Source: an uncultured Oscillospiraceae bacterium
GTDB lineage: Bacteria; Bacillota; Clostridia; Oscillospirales; Acutalibacteraceae
NCBI GenBank assembly: GCA_900549675.1
Contig: URPG01000069.1
Coordinates: 1 to 9,119, forward strand
Direction of reading: 5' to 3'
Length of the DNA: 9,119 bases
The position numbers and the translations under genes were made by a program. Below are positions 5,920-9,119 of this stretch, in pieces. How positions within the stretch are numbered: position 1 is the stretch's first letter; every line of letters begins with the position of its first letter. The notes below the pieces were generated by a model. It saw only the letters and a program-made list of their open reading frames with translations, ran no database searches and was not told the DNA's origin.

Positions 5920-6666
5920 TTAAGTCAGTTCAGAACTTTTTCCATGTGTTTTATAATCTCCATAAATAGCAAGCATTTCAGATGAAAACCCATTGTGGTC
6001 TTCAATGATGAGGGTAGGCTCTATCACCAAGCCGCTTTTACCGCCTTTTCTGCATTCCAGTAAAAATAAAGAGGGCTTGCTGTCTAAGCGTTGTTGGACC
6101 AATCGCAGGCGCTTAGGCTCTAAGCCGCAGTTGTGAAAGATGTTCATGGCATCCGTCAACCTTTCAGGACGTTGACAAATACAGAATCGTCCGCCGAATT
6201 TTAAAGCGTAGCGCACACTTTTGGCTAATTCCTCTAAAGTTAGAGTTTCTTCGTGCCGTGCTGTTTTATGGGATATATCCTGATTTTGCAAACCTGCTCC
6301 AATCGCCTTGTAGGGGGGATTACAGGTAATTAAGTCAAATGTTTCGGATGAGAATAGTTCTTGTGGTTTACGTAAATCGGCATGGTGAAGAAAGATATTG
6401 GAAAATCCATTTCGTTTTAAAGAAGCCTTGATTTGTTCCGCCGCATTTTCTTGAATTTCCACCGCATGAATTTGCTTTGGCTCAAAACGAATTTTCCAAA
6501 AAAAAGCAATTAAACCACAGCCGCTGCCAAAATCAGCACAGATGTCTTTTCTTTTGGGGGCTGAAAAATGAGCAAGTAAAATGGTGTCGGTATTGAAGGT
6601 GTGCTGTGGCGTGACGAGAATATAGTGATTTTGTGAAATAGGCTCCCACTTTTGCAAATGCTTCAT
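5920..6666 (-). CDS. tRNA1(Val) (adenine-N6)-methyltransferase-like protein (TrmN6/YfiC family)
   Basis: This 248-aa class I methyltransferase most resembles the TrmN6/YfiC family, which methylates N6 of adenine 37 in tRNA-Val using S-adenosylmethionine. An N-terminal segment ending HTFNTDTILLAHF (22-34) is typical of that family. The SAM-binding loop is ADFGSGCG (44-51), the ribose-binding acid is Glu70 in AVEIQ, and the catalytic motif is NPPY (116-119) of N6-adenine and glutamine methyltransferases. Length matches the family. The ATG at 6666 is preceded by AAAGGAAG about 7 nt away. No strong promoter is visible between it and the ferredoxin terminator, so expression may come from a weak promoter or read-through. 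The main alternative is a release-factor-type (PrmC-like) glutamine methyltransferase, made less likely by the N-terminal segment. Confidence 0.8.
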   Translation of the reverse strand: MKHLQKWEPISQNHYILVTPQHTFNTDTILLAHFSAPKRKDICADFGSGCGLIAFFWKIRFEPKQIHAVEIQENAAEQIKASLKRNGFSNIFLHHADLRKPQELFSSETFDLITCNPPYKAIGAGLQNQDISHKTARHEETLTLEELAKSVRYALKFGGRFCICQRPERLTDAMNIFHNCGLEPKRLRLVQQRLDSKPSLFLLECRKGGKSGLVIEPTLIIEDHNGFSSEMLAIYGDYKTHGKSSELT

Positions 6667-6717
6667 AATATTCTTCCTTTAAATATGGGTGTCATAGATT
6701 TACAATTCATTTAGAAT

Positions 6718-6750
6718 AAAAAAGCGGAGCCTGCCATTCAAGCTCCGTTT
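6718..6750 (-). terminator. Rho-independent terminator after the ferredoxin gene
   Basis: On the minus strand a hairpin CGGAGC (6747-6742) / GCTCCG (6730-6725), with flanking A-T and G-U pairs, is followed directly by a run of six T (6723-6718). It lies 33 nt after the ferredoxin stop codon. The opposite strand also ends in T-rich sequence, but there is no plus-strand gene nearby for it to serve. Confidence 0.8.
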
Positions 6751-6782
6751 CTTTTTCATTTCACTTTCCTATGTAGAGATCC

Positions 6783-6950
6783 TTATGCTTGAGGAGCGTC
6801 TACCGGACATACGCTGGCACAAGCACCGCAGTCGATGCAGGTATCAGCATCAATCACATATTTGCTGTCGCCTTCTGTAATAGCGTCTACGGGGCAGTTA
6901 TCGGCACAAGCACCGCAGGAAATGCATTCATCATTAATTGTATAAGCCAT
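6783..6950 (-). CDS. 2[4Fe-4S] ferredoxin (clostridial type)
   Basis: This 55-aa protein is a small soluble low-potential electron carrier. It has two CxxCxxCxxxCP motifs: Cys9, 12, 15 and 19, and Cys38, 41, 44 and 48. In the known fold cluster I is held by Cys9, 12, 15 and 48, and cluster II by Cys38, 41, 44 and 19. The two halves are an obvious internal duplication (CISCGACADNCP and CIDCGACASVCP). Length equals that of classical clostridial ferredoxins. The ATG at 6950 is chosen over an in-frame ATG at 7007 because GGAGGTG lies 7 nt upstream and the extra 19 residues match nothing in the family. It has its own promoter and terminator, so it is probably a well-expressed single-gene unit. Likely partners are pyruvate:ferredoxin oxidoreductase or hydrogenase, which are not in the window. 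Confidence 0.95.
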   Translation of the reverse strand: MAYTINDECISCGACADNCPVDAITEGDSKYVIDADTCIDCGACASVCPVDAPQA

Positions 6951-6976
6951 AATCTTACACCTCCATAAATATACAC

Positions 6977-7012
6977 AGAGCATTTTCACAAGGTTACAAT
7001 TGTCCATGCTCT
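6977..7012 (-). repeat. Hairpin at the 5' end of the ferredoxin transcript
   Basis: On the minus strand AGAGCAT (7012-7006) pairs perfectly with ATGCTCT (6983-6977), and inside it ACAA pairs with TTGT (7003-7000 with 6991-6988). It starts within a few nucleotides of the predicted transcription start and leaves the ribosome binding site at 6964-6958 free. A 5'-terminal stem of this kind could stabilise the mRNA. Confidence 0.45.
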
Positions 7013-7023
7013 TGATAAGGTAT

Positions 7024-7051
7024 ATTCTATCATATTTTGAGAAAAAATCAA
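7024..7051 (-). promoter_or_regulatory. Promoter of the ferredoxin gene
   Basis: On the minus strand TTGATT (7051-7046), a 16-nt spacer and TAGAAT (7029-7024) form a sigma-A-type promoter, with transcription expected to begin near 7017. It lies 27 nt beyond the end of the ABC importer ATPase gene. Confidence 0.6.
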
Positions 7052-7078
7052 TACTTTTATCGCTTTCTATCGGAGTGT

Positions 7079-7873
7079 TTAGGAGAGCAGCATACGGTCA
7101 TTGTTCAATTTTTCACCGCTTTGTGTTCTGAATTTTTCCAGCAGTATTTCTACCGTCATATTATCCCGTTCTTCCCCTTGAATATCCATTACGATTTTGC
7201 CGTGCTGCATCATAAGGGTGCGGTCGCCATACGTTAGGGCATTATCGATGTTGTGGGTAATCATCAAAGTGGTAATCTGATGTTGTTTGGTGATTTTTTG
7301 TGTGAGCTTTAATACCTTATCTGCGGTTGAAGGGTCTAAAGCCGCGGTATGTTCGTCCAATAAGAGCAAATTCGGTGTGGCAATGGTAGCCATTAAAAGC
7401 GTAATAGCTTGTCTTTGACCGCCGGAGAGCAAGCCGACCTTTGTTTTTAAGCGACTTTCCAGTCCTAAATCCAGTGATTTTAAATATTCTTCAAATAGGG
7501 GGATATTTTTTTTACTGATTCCGGGTCTTAGTCCTCTTCTGCCGCCCCTTAAAAAAGCCAGTGATAGGTTTTCTTCAATTGTCATGTTGGGGGCAGTACC
7601 CATTAATGGGTCTTGAAAAAGGTGGCCCAATACTCTGGCCCGCTTATATTCGGGAAGATAGGTGATGTCTTTTCCGCCTAGCTCAATCCGGCCGCTGTCC
7701 GGCAGATGAGTGCCCGCAATGAGGTTCAATAGGGTTGATTTTCCCGCACCGTTTCCGCCGATAATGGTGATGAACTCACCCTTGGGAACCTGCAAACTGA
7801 GAGAAGCAATTGCCGTACGTTCATTTTGTGTGCCGGCATGGAATGTTTTGCTGATGTTGTTAATGTTTAGCAT
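7079..7873 (-). CDS. ABC importer ATPase subunit (TrpZ-like)
   Basis: This 264-aa ATPase energises the permease encoded just upstream. Motifs are Walker A GGNGAGKST (39-47), Q-loop Gln87 (LFQDP), signature LSGGQ (149-153), Walker B LLLLDE (169-174, catalytic Glu174) and switch His207 (MITHN). The sequence LLLLDEHTAALDP is characteristic of the ATPases that go with the ABC_sub_bind binding proteins and BPD_transp_2 permeases, such as pneumococcal TrpXYZ. The start at 7873 has AAAGGAGAG upstream; a longer in-frame start at 7948 lies deep inside the permease gene and has no family support. The first 14 nt overlap the end of the permease gene, which implies translational coupling. All ATPase residues appear intact. 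It should act on the inner face of the membrane. Confidence 0.92.
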   Translation of the reverse strand: MLNINNISKTFHAGTQNERTAIASLSLQVPKGEFITIIGGNGAGKSTLLNLIAGTHLPDSGRIELGGKDITYLPEYKRARVLGHLFQDPLMGTAPNMTIEENLSLAFLRGGRRGLRPGISKKNIPLFEEYLKSLDLGLESRLKTKVGLLSGGQRQAITLLMATIATPNLLLLDEHTAALDPSTADKVLKLTQKITKQHQITTLMITHNIDNALTYGDRTLMMQHGKIVMDIQGEERDNMTVEILLEKFRTQSGEKLNNDRMLLS

Positions 7874-8810
7874 GGTTTTCTCTCCTTTTCTGACGTGACA
7901 GCAAGATGAAATCTCGTATAGCCGGATAAGAAATGGCGGCGACCACAATGAGGGAAGAAAGCAGCTTCATGTCAGAGGCTGTAATTTGGAGAAACTTTAG
8001 GGCCGCAGAATTATTATGCTGTAGCACAAAGGCAATGATAATACGATAAAGAATTGAGCCGCAGAGAACAGAAATTAAACCTGTGAGCATGTTCTTCTTG
8101 TGAAAGAAAAACTGAATGAGATTGCCAATTAATACTTCACCGATAATCAAAGAGGCAAGTCCTGTTACGACAACGCCAATTCCCATACTGGCGTCTGCGG
8201 CTTGCTGATATTGGGCCAGTACAGCGCCCGAAACACCGACAAGGGCATTGGCAATGACCAAACCAAGGGTTTTCATGAATCCGACATTAATAGAGGAAGA
8301 GCGAACCATGTTTTCGTTGTCACCTGTGGCGCGAATGGAAAGCCCCAATTGCGTGCCGAAGAAAAGGACGAGCAAAACCACAACGATTACCAATAAAATG
8401 GAAATAAAAACAAGCTTGCCATATGCTCCGAAATGGCGAGAGAAGAAGTCGAAAATATTGGCTTGGTTAATCGAATTGGCACTCGCCTTATTGTCCATAA
8501 CCTTAAGATTAATGGAATAAAGAGCCGTCATAGTGAGAATACCCGCTAGAATTGATTGAATGCGAAGCTTAGTCTGCAAAAAAGCAGTGATAAAACCGGC
8601 GGCGGCACCGGCAAGCAAGGCAATCAACAGACCCAGCCAAGGGTGACCTGCAATGGTGAGCATAATAGAAGCCGCCGCTCCCAATGTGAAACTGCCGTCT
8701 ACCGTGAGATCGGCAAGATTTAAAATTCGATAGCTTACAAAAAGTCCGGCGGCAACTAAGCTGTAGATGAGCCCCAGCTCAATTGCTCCCATGAACGCAA
8801 CTGCTGTCAT
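7860..8810 (-). CDS. ABC importer permease (BPD_transp_2 family, TrpY-like)
   Basis: This 316-aa integral membrane protein has about eight hydrophobic segments spread over the whole length (for example 12-29, 43-54, 59-78, 86-101, 132-151, 181-200, 208-225 and 291-305). Family-specific stretches are NLADLTVDGSF (31-41), RATGDNE (160-166) and GLASLIIGE (217-225), the last near the expected ATPase contact. They match permeases that work with ABC_sub_bind proteins; the characterised example is the tryptophan transporter TrpXYZ of Streptococcus pneumoniae. The ATG at 8810 follows GGAG with 7-nt spacing. The gene lies 86 nt after the binding-protein gene and overlaps the ATPase gene by 14 nt. Tryptophan or another aromatic compound is the best substrate guess, but the promoter and any T-box that would support it lie outside the window. 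Confidence 0.9.
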   Translation of the reverse strand: MTAVAFMGAIELGLIYSLVAAGLFVSYRILNLADLTVDGSFTLGAAASIMLTIAGHPWLGLLIALLAGAAAGFITAFLQTKLRIQSILAGILTMTALYSINLKVMDNKASANSINQANIFDFFSRHFGAYGKLVFISILLVIVVVLLVLFFGTQLGLSIRATGDNENMVRSSSINVGFMKTLGLVIANALVGVSGAVLAQYQQAADASMGIGVVVTGLASLIIGEVLIGNLIQFFFHKKNMLTGLISVLCGSILYRIIIAFVLQHNNSAALKFLQITASDMKLLSSLIVVAAISYPAIRDFILLSRQKRRENHAKH

Positions 8811-8834
8811 AATGTCACTCCAAATTGATAAGAT

Positions 8835-8872
8835 AGCCGGCTCTGTTTCCGTTTACAGAAAAAGAGTCGGCT
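8835..8872 (-). repeat. Intercistronic hairpin between binding-protein and permease genes
   Basis: On the minus strand the arms 8872-8863 and 8844-8835 pair with nine of ten bases matched (one A-C mismatch), and TTTTC/GGAAA can extend the stem inward. There is no T-tract after it, so it is probably not a full terminator. Hairpins here commonly protect the binding-protein message and let it outnumber the permease. Confidence 0.5.
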
Positions 8873-8896
8873 TGAGATGTATGGCGGAAAAATAAA

Positions 8897-9119
8897 TTAT
8901 TCAAAGACAATGGCACCAGCTAAAACCTCTTCGGGGAAATCAATTTCCAAATCTTTTAACGTAGTGGTGTTGATATAAGTATCGTAGGTTTCAAAAAATT
9001 TGACGGGAACTTCTGATACGGACTTTCCGACCAAAAGCTGTTGTACTTGGTCAGCGGTTTCTTCCCCTAATTTGGTGTAGTCAATTCCGATAGCGGCTAA
9101 AGCCCCGTCTTTTACCATA
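8897..9119 (-). CDS. ABC importer substrate-binding protein (ABC_sub_bind family, TrpX-like), C-terminal part only
   Basis: Only the last 74 or so residues are in the window; the start, signal sequence and most of the ligand site lie beyond position 9119. The visible part has GALAAIGIDYTKLGEETADQ and IDFPEEVLAGAIVF, which match the C-terminal lobe of ABC_sub_bind lipoproteins, where the usual pattern is GAlatyGidYyklG near the end and a final proline-containing helix. In relatives the protein is a membrane-tethered lipoprotein that delivers tryptophan or other aromatic compounds to the permease. It is the first visible gene of the importer operon, followed by an 86-nt gap with a hairpin and then the permease. 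Confidence 0.8.
   Translation of the reverse strand, partial: MVKDGALAAIGIDYTKLGEETADQVQQLLVGKSVSEVPVKFFETYDTYINTTTLKDLEIDFPEEVLAGAIVFE

Noticed and set aside
6951..7007. N-terminal extension of 19 residues on the ferredoxin
   Set aside because: Classical ferredoxins start at MAY-like sequences, and GGAGGTG sits just before the ATG at 6950.
7874..7948. N-terminal extension of 25 residues on the importer ATPase
   Set aside because: It lies within the permease coding sequence, has no ribosome binding site, and the family normally begins near MLNINNISK.

Overview
The window looks like chromosome of an anaerobic, low- to mid-GC Gram-positive bacterium, most likely a clostridial member of the Bacillota (Oscillospiraceae/Ruminococcaceae type). 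The grounds are strong AGGAGG-like ribosome binding sites on nearly every gene, sigma-A-type promoters, a clostridial 2[4Fe-4S] ferredoxin, a membrane-anchored CE4 deacetylase next to a cell-wall amidase of a type I associate with these families, and a TrpXYZ-type ABC importer. There are no rRNA or tRNA genes, no CRISPR array, no intact transposase and no phage module.

Layout. (1) Positions 1-1477, minus strand: a cell-envelope pair, an anchored polysaccharide deacetylase followed 21 nt later by an N-acetylmuramoyl-L-alanine amidase-like protein cut by the window edge. (2) Positions 1478-1861: a divergent control region. A minus-strand promoter for the envelope pair and a plus-strand promoter for the exporter stand back to back, with two palindromes built from ACAAA/TTTGT half-sites. 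The exporter then has a transcribed leader of about 240 nt with a pseudoknot-capable pair of inverted repeats and a 61-nt hairpin. (3) Positions 1862-5554, plus strand: two half-size ABC exporter genes whose ATPase motifs are complementary-degenerate, so they should form one heterodimeric drug/lipid-type exporter. (4) Positions 5555-5919: a convergent junction with a 70-bp near-perfect inverted repeat (terminator or IS-end-like miniature element) and an unrecognised 80-aa frame. (5) Positions 5920-6950, minus strand: a TrmN6-like tRNA methyltransferase and a small ferredoxin, separated by a clear terminator. (6) Positions 7079-9119, minus strand: ATPase, permease and the C-terminal end of the binding protein of an ABC importer of the tryptophan/aromatic amino acid type, transcribed as binding protein, permease, ATPase.

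The protein-coding genes are mostly ordinary housekeeping and transport genes. The parts that known families do not explain are mainly non-coding: the structured exporter leader with its paired operator-like palindromes, and the inverted-repeat element at 5611-5680. On the protein side, the amidase-like protein has lost a histidine expected to bind zinc. No riboswitch class was recognised in the exporter leader; its regulatory role is inferred from structure and position only.
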